A stretch of 64,000 nucleotides of DNA. It comes from Tethya wilhelma. Its lineage: Eukaryota > Porifera > Demospongiae > Tethyida > Tethyidae. Positions 12,539 through 26,988 of the stretch are shown piece after piece; position 1 is the first letter of the stretch; each line of letters opens with the position of its first letter. Under the pieces are notes generated by a model. The model worked only from the letters and a program-made list of their open reading frames with translations, was not told the DNA's origin and ran no database searches. The stretch covers positions 3,721,959 to 3,785,958 of the forward strand of contig CAXIPT010000002.1 of the NCBI GenBank assembly GCA_964030475.1, given 5' to 3'. The position numbers and the translations under genes were made by a program.

Positions 12539-15500
12539 TCAATGTGAGCTTCCATGAAAGGAGTTTGTGAGAAGAGAAGAAATGGTGAGAAAAGAGGGTC
12601 TCCTTGAAGGTTCATTAAACCAACATCCATCCATGATCTCTCTAACAATATGAGGATAGCTCTCCGGCTTTTTCAATCGATAACCACCAATGATTTTAAT
12701 ACAACACTGAAAGCTATCGCTCAGTTCAGCATAAGGAAGTTTGTCAGGTTGGTGCATCTCCCAAAGAAGTATGCCATAGCTCCAAACGTCAGATTTTGTG
12801 GAGAATACCCGATCACTAAGACTCTCTGGTGCCATCCAACGAATGGGTAGGTGAGTTGTGCTAGAGGAGATGTAAATGTTCTCGTCTTTGGGGATTTCTC
12901 GAAGTAGACCAAAATCAGAGACCTTGCAAACTTCGTCATTACCAACAATGATATTCCGAGCTGCCAAATCCTGTGGAATTCAAATTAACCAGATGAAATT
13001 AAATGCACATGCAAGTTTAAAAGAAACTATTGCTTAGGGAACATGCTTATATGATGTTCAGTTCATTTTTTGATTGGCTGAGTCACTTACTCGATGAACG
13101 AGTCCTTTCTCCGATACGTAATGCATGCCAATTGCTACATCTAGCATGTACTTGATGAGTGCTTCGATTGGACGCCTGTTGGCCTGTAAAGAAACATAAA
13201 TTGTGGTATATATATTGTCAACATGCACCATAGAGTGATGAAAGTTCAAACAAGTATGAATGGATGAATGTATATACAATAAACTTACTATGAGAAAGTT
13301 TTTGAGACTGCCGTGAGGTAAATATTCCATAACGATCCAAGGAAGTGTTTCTGAAAATGAATTACAAGGGATTAATAATAACATCATAACAAAAACTTAA
13401 TTGTAGATGATTGTACAAGAAATTAAAGTTTTATTATAAATGTTAACATTGCACAATATACTATTTTTATTCATAGCGGGAAATTTTCATGGGGCAAAAT
13501 TTTTGCATTTTCGTCTTAAATAGAAATTCACGGGGAAAATTTCCGTGGATTGCGTCTCAACGACCACATACTTCACAAATTTCGTTGGAAAATTTTTGCG
13601 GAAAGCTGCCAAACCGTGAAATTCGCAAAAAATTTCCCGCTATACGGTAGTTACTGTAATAATTGTGTATTAACCTTGTTGCACAAGTCCATAGATGCGT
13701 ACAATATTGGGGTGAATCATCATCAACATTCTGTTCATCTCCTTCTGAAAGTCTTCGACGTCTTTCTCTGATTTATAGCTCTTCACTGTCTTAATAGCCA
13801 CAGGAATACCACTGCCAGCACCTCTATGAAGTATTCCCTTGTGTACGTTGCCATACTGACCTGAGTGTGTTAGTCATGCAATCAAATTAACTTATCATTG
13901 ATGATAAAATAAAATGAATAACAATACATTAGGAAGTACGTAAGTATGTACGGAGGTTAGAAGAACAAAAATGGCACTATGGTGGCTTCCCACTAGCACT
14001 CTCTTTTTTTTGTGAGTTTTAGGCCTTGTAAGCAGTTGGTAATCTGTCAGTGAGAGCCTCTGAGCAACTTTGAAGGTTTAATTTTGTTTGACTAGAGTTT
14101 TTGTATTGTGTCTATGGGACAGTCGGTTAAAGCACTGTGGCTTCAGTTAAAGCACTGTGAGTGGATTCTGGGAGTTTCTAGTCTACTTGCAGTTGTACCA
14201 CTTCCTTTGATCTACGTCATAGAAATGACACAGTACACAAATACACATGTAGTCATGGTGTGTGTTTACACCCATGCACAGTAGTAAATGACACAAACAC
14301 ATTATATCATGTGTGTATCGGGATGTATCCGTACATCCCTCATACACATGATAATTATAACTATTGTTAATAGCACTAACTTCTATCATACGTACGGTAG
14401 TACATTAGTAGGAATGAGCTAATCTTGAATGTTTCTTTAAAGTTGCTTACAAATACTTAGCAGTTTTTTTTTAGTTTAGAATCACAAAAATGCATATGTA
14501 ACATCCACAATGAGAGACCAAACATATCAAAAAATAATTATTATTATTAATAGTTATGAGTTTACCTTGTCCTATTTTTTCCTGGATTTCAATGTTGGAT
14601 GGAGAAATGAACAGTGTCTGTTTTTGAAGGCTTTCAAGGCTCTCAGACAGTGGCATGAACCGGTGATCTATAATGAAATCACGATTGACTGAGACTATAG
14701 TAATAATATTATTATTATAATCAATAGCATGCATGTACTGTACGCCCATACAATAAACTTACAGGGATCAGTGTGACTCTCTGCCTCCAATCTCATGTCA
14801 GCTTTGGTATCTCTTGGAGATCTTAAGTCAGTAGTAGGCACGCTGGGTTGCATCTTGGTGTGAGCAGCCATCGTTGGAACACTCTTTCGTGGAGCAGGAA
14901 CAGGTGCCTTTCTCGGTCTCGGTGATGGTGCCTTGTGGTCACTCTTGCCAGAAGTAGCGACAGGTTTAAATGCTCGTTTGGTGGCTACAGGTTTCTTTGG
15001 TCGTTGAGGTTGAGATAAAGAAGCACTGTGTGAGAAACTGATATTCTCGTAAGAAGCTGATAGTCTTGAATCAGTTTGAGTTTGACCTCGAGCCCTTATC
15101 TTTGTGCTTGAATAATCACCTAGACTAAGTGTACTGGATGATGGGATTGTGCGTGGAAGCTGCCCAAGTTGATTTTGACTACCACTTCCAACTTGTGACC
15201 AAGTAGGAGAAACTGGATCACCTTTGTTTGCTACTCGAGTCTTGTAAGGAGCGTCCCCCATTCCTGAACAACCCCTAGTACGAAATTGATCGTGAGAAGT
15301 TGGGAACCTCGAGGGAGATGCAGACTTTTCTTGTGTATGCATATCATATAAACTGCTGAGGTTTTGCTCTACATCATCCTGATGATACATTGTTCGATCT
15401 CTAACAAAAGAACTGCTTTTTGAATTCGACTGATCTGAGTCATCTTTCGAATCATCCACCCAAAACTTGGGTGGATTTAAAGGAACCTTAGGTGGACGAT

Positions 15501-18000
15501 AGGGAAGACAGGGAGGAAATACGAATGGATTCCCCATTTTCTGTTTCGGCAAGGAGAAAGCTTTTGTAGCATCTGGACTGAATGAAGTAAAACTCGAGCC
15601 TGTATCCTGATACGATGCTGACAGTTGATACCCGTGAGTATATGAATCGTCATCTTCATTAGCTGGAATCCCCATATGGACATACTCTTCAGAAATATCA
15701 CTATCCTCGCTCACAATCGATTGCTTTTCTTCTAGCCAGTATTGATCTTCAGTTCCTGTATATCTTTGCGCTCCTTGATTAAAGGGTGGTTCTTGATGGT
15801 GCTTTGGTTGAGCAAATTCCGACATGTCTTCTGGAATTCTTTCGTATTCAGAGAGACTATTTTCAGACTTGGTTGACTGCTCAAAGGATGCCAACAAACT
15901 CTGCTTGTACTTGGTAAGATCACTGGTTGCAGTGCTATCTGGCAAAATGGCCTCCATCCACGCATTTCTTTCTTCCTAAAAGTGCAATTCAAGTACCACA
16001 AACCGTTCATTTTAATGCATAATGTTGACTGCTCTATAGCTTCTCTGCTTTGATTATTCCTAAGTACTTTACAAACTTAAAGAGTGTAAGGAGGTCAGGA
16101 CCTATAGTTTTTTAAGGCTAGAAGGCTGTTCGCTACATATTATTATTAAATACATGTAGTAGATACTTTTAAGCTATCTATTAATAGTGATGATTGGTAT
16201 TTGACTTACTGCCGAGTGGACTCTGAGTTGCCAAGGAGGTGAGTTTTTAAAGCGAAAGTGAACCTCGAAGTAAGATTTCAAGCGATCGTCCAATTTACTA
16301 GTCATCTCTACCATTTTGACGTCAACAATATCCTTCAGTTTGACTTTGCTCAAAATCTGTAAATGGGAATGAAATCATAAAAGAATTGAATCATTTAGAA
16401 TTGTTTGAAGTTAAGCCATAACCGAGAAAATGTCTAGCATAATAATTATATGCACTGATACCTTGTTAGAATTCAGCTCAGAAAATTGCAATTGGCCAGC
16501 ATTGATTTTGAACAGACACTGCTGCCACTCCATAGGCTTCTTTCTGCTAGCTTTCCTAAAAATTTCCACAGTCCCTGGTGTCCCATCCTAATAGCAATTT
16601 TAGTATGCACAAAAACTTGTTTTATTAACACATCTGAGCTATATACAGCTCTAGGCTATATGCATGTATATATGTAGGCAACACAATCTTCATTTTGTAC
16701 CCTGAGTTGCTTGATTCGTGCTTGCATCAATTTTTCTTCAAGTTTCTGTTTCTCTTCGTCCTCCACTGAAGAAGATCCTCGCTTCCTTGTGCCCATTTTG
16801 AACGACTCCAAAAGCTGGACCAACTCAACCTTGCTCTTCTCGCTGTACGGGGAATAGGGATCTTCATGTTCCGATTTGAGGTCTTCAATTCTTATCATCA
16901 GTTCACCAGCCGAGGGTCTACAAAGAATAAACACACGATTATATCCAGTTACCCTCTTTCTTCTTCACATTTCACACACTGCATGAGAACGAGACTCGTA
17001 CAATATATATGACGAATGAGGAGCAGAGAAAATCTATCTTAAGAGACTTTATTTTATTCAGTATAATAATACAGCACAATATTAAACTTATGTTGCTTTT
17101 TGCAAAGCTAAATTATTGATACCTTTTGCTTGGGTTGTTCTGAAGGCATCGTTCAATGATTTGAGCTAATATGATGTAAACTTGGTGCTGCTTTTCAAGT
17201 ATCTTCGCAAAGTAGTGCTCTCTTCTCTCGATCTCACTTCGAGGTTTCAACTGATTTGTACTGGAATCGAGATATGTAGCGGGTAACAGCTTGTCTGGAG
17301 CCTCTTGAAGAGCAGTGTAAATCATGATTTGACCAAATGAGAATATATCAAGCGATGCTTCCAATTCATCTACGTGAACACCCAATGCTTCAGGAGGCAT
17401 ATAAACAAGTACATCAGGAACTTGTCGAAGTACCGACCCAAACTTTTGTGAATCGAAAACGAAAGTGCTGGCATAATCAGTAATCTTTGCACGCATTGAG
17501 GACTTGTATAGGAGAATGTTACGTGCTGTCAAATCACGATGAATGATTGGTGGCTTTCGTTCGTGAAGATAGAGCAGACCTTTGATGATGTCGTAAAAGA
17601 TGCTGAGTTTTAGCGAAAAAGGGACACGATGAGAAGGATTTTTGAGGAAATTTTCAAGATCTGTGTCCAACTGCTCTACCACAAAAATCGGATAGGTTAC
17701 ACTGTCTTCAAAGTGGATACCGATGAATTGCACAACATTTGGGTGACGAATGTCTGTCATCAATTTACAAACCTGCACAAAACGGTTAATCGCTTCGAGA
17801 GAACTCTTGTCCTGTGCATCCAAAATGAAATTGTGGATGCTTTTCCCAGCATAGTAAGTTCCCCCTGACACGAGTTCTATTGTTTCTCCAAAAGTACCTG
17901 TCCCATATGTGCGACTTGTTTTGGTGTACCCATTTAGGAAGTAAGGCTTGAGCATCGGATGACTTCTAAGCTTGAGCTTTCTTGAATTTCCAGACATCAT
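12539..18000 (-). CDS. dual-kinase protein: kinase, coiled coil, PH, proline-rich linker, tyrosine kinase
   Basis: Ten exons in reading order: 18000-17123, 16917-16701, 16587-16462, 16356-16210, 15975-14763, 14667-14566, 13860-13675, 13350-13289, 13183-13091 and 12970-12539. All phases agree, giving 1151 residues. Residues 1-293 are a first kinase domain: glycine loop GTGTFG (33-38), Lys53, HRDLTARN (154-161), DYA instead of DFG (175-177), and PPE instead of APE. Residues about 294-365 are charged and helical, probably coiled coil. A PH domain spans about 366-466, ending WQLRVHSA-EERNAWMEAI. The linker to about 860 carries PVPAPRKSVP and other PxxP sites. The second domain (about 885-1145) has VAIK (Lys918), HRDLAARN (1007-1014) and DFG (1027), so it should be an active tyrosine kinase. 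The order recalls JAK tandem kinases, but the PH and linker lie between the two domains. Exact family unknown. Confidence 0.85.
13473..13643. mobile_element. MITE of the TATAGCGGGAAA family
   Basis: Lies in an intron of the dual-kinase gene. It starts CATAGCGGGAAATTTT and ends AAATTTCCCGCTATA, an inverted terminal repeat, and has no coding capacity. Related copies are at 29366, 53232, 60481 and 62705. Confidence 0.75.
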
Positions 18001-19081
18001 TCATCTGTTTGCTAGCAGAGCTTCTCAGTGTGACAGTTAACGGTATAATTATATTGAATTCTGCATGCATATATATAATTATACACTGTATAGCAATATG
18101 TATTATCTATGTTTACAGTATAGCATGCATTATAAAAATTTTCTTCGCACAACCGTCATAAAACTTACAATACGTCACTAGAACAGCAAATAAGCAAGTA
18201 TAATTTTCAACATGGCAACTTGTAAAGTAAACATTCTATTGTAGCTATACAAACAACACATGTTATTTTGTATATACATTCACACATGCATCGCTACAAT
18301 GATAATGCACTTTCGTAATGGCTGGCACGCAGCCATAGTCTAAGACATAATATACTTGACAAATTTTGGGAATAGAGTACCATGAATATTAGTATATGCT
18401 CAATGCATGATTAATCAGGTTGCATCACTGGTATTTGAAAAATATGCACTTGTAATAACTTTTACTCCGACATAAGACAAGAAGACTACAGGCTGAACTT
18501 AACATGCCCTCCAACTGGTAGCCTGATATCACGGACTAATGGTCAGTGGGAACAGGCTGCCATATTTGGAACAACTTTTTTTCAAGAATTATATTTGGCC
18601 CACGACTTATCTACTGAACTGAGTTAGATCACAAACTAAGCTGAATCAATGCTAGACCCAGCTGGATTAACTTTTTATTATAGGGCTCCAGACTCATTTA
18701 CTAGTATAATAGATAATATAATTCAGTATAAATAGTTTACCTCAAATTACAGGCTGAATTTGAACTACCGCAGTTATCATTTCATTGTCACTGACCTTGA
18801 GTGTACTTTGAGTGCTGGCTTGAGTTTTTTTCTCCGACTCTACTACCCGGGCCGAATGTTGCTTGTGTAATGCGCGGCAATAAAACGTTATTTGCGCGTT
18901 CGTTACTCTTGTCTATTTATAGGATTAGAACGAAAAATTCAACAGGCATTCCTCTCTATTTATGCGAAAACTCATTTTGTGAAAAATCAAAAGGAGCATC
19001 CCAAAAAAAGGAGGGCGAGTATAGGCAGTCCATGGACAAAAGTCAGTGGAACATTTCATCTCACAGTGCCCAAGAGAAAGA
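18001..19081. other. divergent intergenic region
   Basis: Spacer between the dual-kinase gene (-) and the GOLD gene (+). It presumably holds both promoters and first untranslated regions. No TATA box or specific motif can be assigned confidently and no other gene is seen. Confidence 0.5.
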
Positions 19082-19654
19082 ATGGATATCACCCAAGAAA
19101 GACTTGAAAGTGTAGCTTTGTCTCTGGAGGACGAGAGTCCAACTGTACCGTCGTATCTCCTCTGCACGTCGCAGTGGAGTGCGCTGCTTGAATCAACTTC
19201 AGCGTCTCTGGCGCTAAAAAGAGAAAAGAACTACCTCTCAACAACTCGAGAGGAGCCCAAAACGGTAGAGGAAAGGACACACGCCGTGGCTACGTTTGAA
19301 AGAGCCTCTTCGCGCTCTCCAAGCGGCGTGGCGGCAGGAGCGAGTATCAGCGGCTCGAGTATGAGCGGAGATGACAGCCGAACACCTCAAGGCCAGTCTT
19401 CCCCTGAAAGGTAAGCTTCTTTTTAAAGCTCTCAGCTAGGTTCCTAAGACTCCAAAGAGTCCAATACTACCTTTTATGGTTTAAAACTGTTGTGTGATAA
19501 TTGATAAAAATGAATGTTTATGCAACAAAATTCATTACAGTTTTGCCCAAAATTTTGATGTTAATCAAAGGTTTTAGGAGCAGTAAAGTGTCTTCAGTGT
19601 TGTTTTGCTCAATACAGTAGGCCCATTTTTTAGCTTCATTTCCATGTTACTGTC

Positions 19655-19714
<60 letters not shown>

Positions 19715-19864
19715 NNNNNNNNNNNNNNNNNNNNNNNNNNNNNNNNNNNNNNNNNNNNNNNNNNNNNNNNNNNNNNNNNNNNNNNNNNNNNNNNNNNNNN
19801 NNNNNNNNNNNNNNNNNNNNNNNNNNNNNNNNNNNNNNNNNNNNNNNNNNNNNNNNNNNCATAT

Positions 19865-19899
<35 letters not shown>

Positions 19900-20782
19900 T
19901 ATCCATATAATTTGCTTATGTTGAATACTTTCATAATTTATAAACTAAGCTTACAACTACATACATACCCCACCATTAGTCTCATAGCAACTTGTTGTAT
20001 AAAGCCACGGAATGTATGCTCTGAATGGGACATCAATTACGTGATTACAGCTCTTTAGTTTAGTTCTGATTCTGTTAGGCCCATGTAGAGAAAGCAATCC
20101 AAAGATTAAAGCATAAAATCTTTTTTTTCCTTCCATTTATCCACGTACGATTTTGTATTGCCTGACAAAGACTCTCGAGCAGAAACTTCCAAGTAAAGTT
20201 TCTATAGTTCTTGCAATACATGTATGCCAATACTCTATTAGTTCATTGGATAAAGTATTATGTAGCAATGAGCCTGTACAGTATCAATATATAGTTTGTT
20301 GGCAAGCATGTTGCTAGGCCTGTGTAAAGAAAGCAACCAAAAGTCTAAACAAAAGCATAGAATCTTTCTTCTTCCGTTTATCCTCGTAATATCTGAAGTA
20401 CATCGTGTGTTGGTGAGAGTGTTGCTAGGCCTGTGTAAAGAAAGCAAACCAAGGGTCTAAACAAAAGCATTATATCTCAGTTTTTCAATTTATCCATGCA
20501 ATATCTGCTGATGTGAAGTTTGTTACGAGCACATTGCTAGCTTGAGCTATGCCTGTGTACAGAAAGCAAACCAAAAGCCTGAACAAGAGCGTAAAATCTG
20601 TTTTTCCATTTATCCATGCACTTGTGGAGGTCTGTAGTATGGTAGTGAGTGTATTGGTGTGCCTTTTAATCGATGAATGAAAGCATAACTATTTGTTTGT
20701 GTTTTTTGTCTTTGAAGAGGAGAAAAGTAACCTACTTATTGGCTGTTTGTGTCTGTGCGAAGGTGTGTTTGTGTCTGTGTGA

Positions 20783-20842
<60 letters not shown>

Positions 20843-23819
20843 CGTACGTACACTAATGCAGTACATTCATTATTAGCTACCTGTGTTGCTCTACACCATC
20901 ATAGGGGGTAGTGTATCAGTTTAAACAATGTATACACAAATAACTTTAGAACAACTATGTGTCTACTTTGTAGTATTAGTAGCCTACATCCCTGGCTGCA
21001 CCCAGTGTATTGGTCTCCTACCACCCTCTGGTGGACTAGAATTAAGAGTTGAGTTACAAACTAACTTGTAAGCCATCATGGCTATCTCTGTTGACAACAT
21101 AATGGTCTCCTACCACCCTCTGGTGGACTAGAATTAAGAGTTGAGTTATAAACTAACTTGTAAGCCATCATGGCTATCTCTGTTGACAACATAATGGTCT
21201 CCTACCACCCTCTGGTGGACTAGAATTAAAGGTTGAAAAAACAGCTTTCCTCGTTTAAAAGTTATTTAACTCAAGTGCTATTTTGTAAAACTCTGACTGC
21301 CATTATGCATCTGGTATTTCTATGATTTCTCCAGCCAAGTTCATATCCACATGCTTTTCTCCTGGCAACCCATACACATGCTCTCTGTTATTAATGGCCA
21401 TTGGGTCGTTGCTTGGCAACTGATAAACCTTAATGGTCAATTTCATGGTGAGTTCACATGTAGCCATTATCATGTTGACTACCACACTAGCAGCAATTGG
21501 TCCATTTGGGCAGCCCTGACTTTATGTGGAGCAGAAGAAGGAGTATAGATACCAAATGAGCTAAAAAATGAGAAATTTTCAGACTAACTTGGAACCCATT
21601 ATCCCTTTGTGAAATTGTTTGAGTTAATAACTTAAATTGTCTCCTAACACACCTTCTGGTGGACTAGAATAAAGATTTTGAACAGGTAATTTCCACAAAT
21701 ATAAGCAGCAAAAGATTTTCTAGTTGCTCTTGAAGTTGAATTGTATACTGTATTTTATTTAAGTCACTCAAAACAAGCTAAATACTTTACTAGTTCTTCT
21801 TAAAATCTCTGAAGTCATTTTCAATCAACATTCTGTTATGTCTGATTGAGTGCTGTGCACATTAGCAAGGTGTTTTAAGTCCAGTGTGGGTTTGATGAAC
21901 TCAATATGCTTAATGAATTGCTCGCTAATCTGTTACAATAAAATTTCAATAAAAACAAAATGTGTTAAATCACCTTTGAATCATCATTACCTCAAGTTTT
22001 GAAAATGTTGCAAATCTTAGTGCCTATGTCTGTTAGCATTGTGTTATTCTACACCTTGGTTGTGAAGACCATTAACAGTTGGAATTGAGTACCTTTCAGG
22101 ATGAAAAACAAGTTTTAAATCAACTTTCTCATGTTGACATAAAGACTATAATTATGTTGTTTGTGGTGAACAATAAGCTAGAAAGCTTTAGTTACTCTGT
22201 GTGAAGTTATAATAATTAAAGTTGTTGTTTTTGTAGATTTTAACGTGTTCACTTCTCAATGACAGGTTTTGATTAACGAATCTTTTGTAAATATATACCC
22301 AATAACTTCTTAGGGAGGAGTCTAGCTGCATGGTTTTGAACTCAACTACGTAGGCACGAGGTTTTTTGTTTGTTTGTTTTTCTACACCAAGTTAGCAGCT
22401 AACAAGCAGTCTCCCAGTCTTCTGAGGTAGCTGATTTTTCCTAGCTTCATTTCGAGGCTCTTTCTGCGTGAACATCTCCTTGCTTGTGTATTTTTGAAGA
22501 AAATTGTTGCACATGACGTGAAAAGTTAGAGTGTTTTAATTTTTTCAGCTTGTTTTGTCACTGTGTTCCAGCTAGTAGTCTACATGTATCATCTAGCTAG
22601 TTTTTGGAGAAAAATATTCACACAAGACGTGCAAAGTTATAGTTTTTTTCAGTTTGTCTTCTCGCTGTGTTCTAGCTAGTTGTCTACATACGTATTATCT
22701 TGTGCAGAGTGAAACCTTAGCCTTCTAGTTTCTCTGCTCTTGTTAATTGGTTGGAATGCGAAGAATGGTCGTTTGTGACGAGATCAAAGCAGTTTCACTA
22801 ATGTCGGTCAAACTTTGTGAGTGACAGTGTGTGGAGTGTGAGTGTGTGTGTGTGTGTGTGATGGATGGTTAGTGAGTGGACAAATGGAAGTTTGACGTAT
22901 TTTGAGAGCATGATTAATGTGTTTTTTGTAGAGTGTAGAGTGTACTGGTGCACTCGCACTCACACACACACACACACTCACTCACTCACTCACATACGTA
23001 CACTCACTCTCTTTTTCTCTCACTCACACACACACATGAACTTTCTACTTTCTCAGCCTATACATACCAATTATCTCGAAAGTCCAATACCCTCTTTAAA
23101 AAGTTTAAAAGCTGTTACTATAAAACTGTGCTCCTGTAAATCGATAAAAACTGATTAAAACAACTTTCCCAGTAAAGAAGTCCAACCATTGTTAGCTCGA
23201 TCATTGCCTATAACTGTACCATCCTATAGTAGGTATAATATCTGATAAAAATGGCATTCACATTTTGTGTTCTATCTCACAGATGCTCACACAAAGACTG
23301 TATTGTTCCTTCATAGCCTTATTAGATCGCTAAATATGAATACCGATTAGTTTTATTGGCCATGAATAATGAACACACACACACTTTTACCCCCCATGCC
23401 TTTCTGTGTATATATACCGCTGCTGTATAGTCATTAGCTAACATGCATGTACATACTTACATACATCACATATGTCGTGAATTGCTTTGGTGTTGGCTTG
23501 TAAGACTCCCTAGGGAGAAAAGAGTTTTGATATTTCGCCTGCCACCCATAGATCAAGCACCTGAGTGGCTCTGTCTTTTGTTGAAGATGTCTTAAGCGTG
23601 GGATGGATGGATTGATTCCACTAGGTTTGAGATTGGCTAGTTGTAGAAGACAGACCTACTGAACTAGTTCTCAAGCCTATAGCCACCTGAGTGGCTCTGT
23701 TTTTTGTTGAAGATGTAGAAGTGGTAATTCTGTGTGTAAAGTGTGTATGCGAGTTATAATTCTGTTCTTATGAGTTTTAAAGCCTGTAGGCACCCGAATG
23801 AGTCACACACACACACACA

Positions 23820-23865
<46 letters not shown>

Positions 23866-25356
23866 ATCAATCAATCGTACTTGGCATACAGTATAAAGTA
23901 AGCGTCCAAACCCAAAACCAAAAATGCATTCAACTCTCCCACTCCCTCCACTTAACAACAGACCACCACATGACCTCATCTAATGGTGTGCACAGCCGTC
24001 TCATTTTCCTTGCTCAATATCACATAGCTATGTGTATGTTCATGTTATAACTGCTGTGTGTAGAAGTTATAACTCTGAGTTATAACTGTGTGTGTGTGAG
24101 TCTGTGTGTGAGTTATAACTGTGTGTGTGAGTCTGTGTGTGAGTTAATTATAACTGTGTGTGTGTGTGTGTGTGTGTGAGAGTTATAACTTTGTGTGTGT
24201 GAGCAAGAGTTATATAAGCCCCTTTAAATGTATATGTTCATGTTATAACTGCTTTGTGTAGAAGTTAAAACTCTGCACATGAGTTATAACTGTGTGAGTG
24301 TGAGTCTGTGTGTATATGTGAGTCTGTGTGTGAGTTATAACTGTGTGTTTGAGTTATAACTTTGTGTGTGTGAGCAAGAGTTACATAAGTCCCGTTTAAT
24401 ATATATTCATGTTATAACTGCTTTGTGTAGTAGTTATAACTCTGCACATGAGTTATAACTGTGTGTATGAGTTAAAACTTTGTGTGTGTGAGTTATAACT
24501 CATTTCTTGCAATCAATCTTACATGTACATGTATATCTGTAATGTACTTGTGTATTTTAGCATACAGTCAGTGTAGATATGTGATGGTTTTGTGGACCTT
24601 CCTTGTATATAGACAAGCTTGTGATGATCGTGTTCATATTGGGCTAATAATTGACATGAATATTCATAAGCTGCTACAACCTAGCCTATTTTGCTAGCTG
24701 TGCATGTGTTGTTTACTATGAATATACTGTTTCACTTGAGAGTGTGTGTGTTTGTGTGAGTGTGGGTACAAAGTTAGTACAAACTCTCCCACACACTGTT
24801 AGCATGTGCTTGTGGTTTGTGTATGTTGGTACAGCTAGTACTTTGGGAAAAAATCATAATAATGTACATGCAGCTAACAAACTGCATAAAAGTAGGTTGG
24901 TAGGTTTTCAGAAAACTACAAGAGAGGGAGTTTATTGGAATTTAGGAAAACTTCACAGTTTTACAAACAAATTATAATTTACAGTATACTATTCTGTGAG
25001 TTATTATAGTAAACTTTTGTTGCTGAGTACAGTAAGTAACTCGCAAAAAACTATTTGCATATGCATAGCCTGTTTCCCACACATTTAATTCCCTCACAAA
25101 GATTTTCTTAAAAAATAAGAAAGGAAATAGTATATGCAGTATCACAGTATGCAGTACGCAGTATGCAGTATGCAGTACGCAGTACGCAGTATGCAGTACG
25201 CAGTATGCAGTACGCAGTACACAGTATACACTAGCTTTAATACAACTATGTAAATAAATCCTGCTCACTTTAGCTGTCTCCTTGAACTTGTCCAGTTCCT
25301 CGATGAGCTGTGTGGCGGCCGAGAGAGAGTCCCCAATGTCTCCGTGGGTGGTGGCN

Positions 25357-25392
<36 letters not shown>

Positions 25393-25930
25393 TCTGTGTG
25401 TGAGTTATAACTGTGTGTTTGAGTTATAACTTTGTGTGTGTGAGCAAGAGTTATATAAGCCCCATTTAATATAATATGTTCATGTTATAACTGCTTTGTG
25501 TAGAAGTTCTAACTCTACACATGAGTTATAACTGTGCGTATGAGTTATAAGTTTGCTGTGTGTGAGTTATAACTTTGCTGTGTGTGAGTTATACAGTAAT
25601 GTATCTCATTTCTTGCAGTCAATCTTACATGTATATCTGTAATGTACTCATGTATTTTAGCATAGGGTCAGTGTAGATATGTGATGGTTTTGTGGACCTT
25701 CCTTGTATATAGACAAGCTTGTGATGATCGTGCTCAGCTTAAATTGGCCTAAATAATTCTCATAAATTATTCATAAGCTGCTACAACCTAGCCTATTTTG
25801 CTAGCTGTGCATGTGTTGTTTACTATGAATATACTGTTTCACTTGAGAGTGTGTGTGTTTGTGTGTGTGTGGGTACAAAGTTAGTACAAACTCTCCCACA
25901 CTGTTAACATGTGCTTGTGGTTTGTGTATG

Positions 25931-25993
<63 letters not shown>

Positions 25994-26487
25994 ACATACC
26001 TGCTAAACTAAGGTTGCCACAGTTCATCGATCCCACTCAGCAAATGCATAACACCCTCACACAGTGTAACTACCCATTATCTGCATCAGTGATCACAAAA
26101 CTCAGCAAGACCCCCACACTAGTACTAAGACTGTTGTCTTGTCCTCTCCTATAACAACAATATATACCATCTTACAAAACCACTGATTAACTTTTGAAGA
26201 ACCTCACTTCATTACTAGATGCCTGTGGCTATTGGTTTGTGTAGGGATGTGAAAGTTAGTAGCAGTGGGAACCTGAAAAAGTCAACAATTTGTACACACT
26301 TTGAGTTTTCCTTGATCTATATATGCTGTGTAATTTTAGTTGAGCAATTTTACTTGTGTTCAAGCACTTTAAGGGGTCTCTGATTGTCTTTGTTCTGAGC
26401 ATCTCAACCATGGGCTAGTTTTGAAGTACATTGTTGGTTTGTGCTCATCTATCTCTTGACATTCATTGTGTATGCATGGTGTCTATT

Positions 26488-26526
<39 letters not shown>

Positions 26527-26938
26527 GGGCTATAATGATATTCATAGCCATTCAGTGGGCACATGCTGTGCACATGCAGACTCAATGGCTAAAGCTGTAA
26601 GCCATCCGAAACAGGAAGTCCAATTTTGTGATGTGTGTCCATTTATTTGACCTCATGGTCTGTTGCTAAGAGTTCAAAAGAACTTGTAACCCACCATGCT
26701 TAAGTGAATGCTTTTGTGGACTAGAATTATGTAAGAGCTGACTATTGCAAACTAACTTGTAAGCCATCATGGCTATATATCTCTGTTGACAACATAATGG
26801 TCTCCTACCACCCTCTGGTGGACTAGAATTAAGAGTTGAGTTGCAAACTAACTTGTAAGCCATCATGGCTATCTCTGTTGACAGTATAATGGTCTCCTAC
26901 CACCCTCTGGTGGACTAGAAGAGTTGACTAACAGCCTG

Positions 26939-26988
<50 letters not shown>

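Larger units (their letters stand above)
24305..25940. repeat. two-copy direct repeat of about 0.5 kb
   Basis: 24305-24840 and 25383-25930 share the same order of landmarks: the TTATAACT array, ATCTTACATGTA, TGTGATGGTTTTGTGGACC, CTGCTACAACCTAGCC, and ACAAACTCTCCCACAC. The intervening segment contains the 10-base array at 25133 and the stray exon at 25269, and ends at the single N at 25356. Confidence 0.75.

Noticed and set aside
19574..20058. Several long open frames across the gap on both strands
   Set aside because: They are made of dinucleotide repeats and unknown bases, with no complex sequence.
25133..25215. Regular short repeat suggesting a CRISPR array
   Set aside because: The units are contiguous with no spacers, and the context is a eukaryotic intron.
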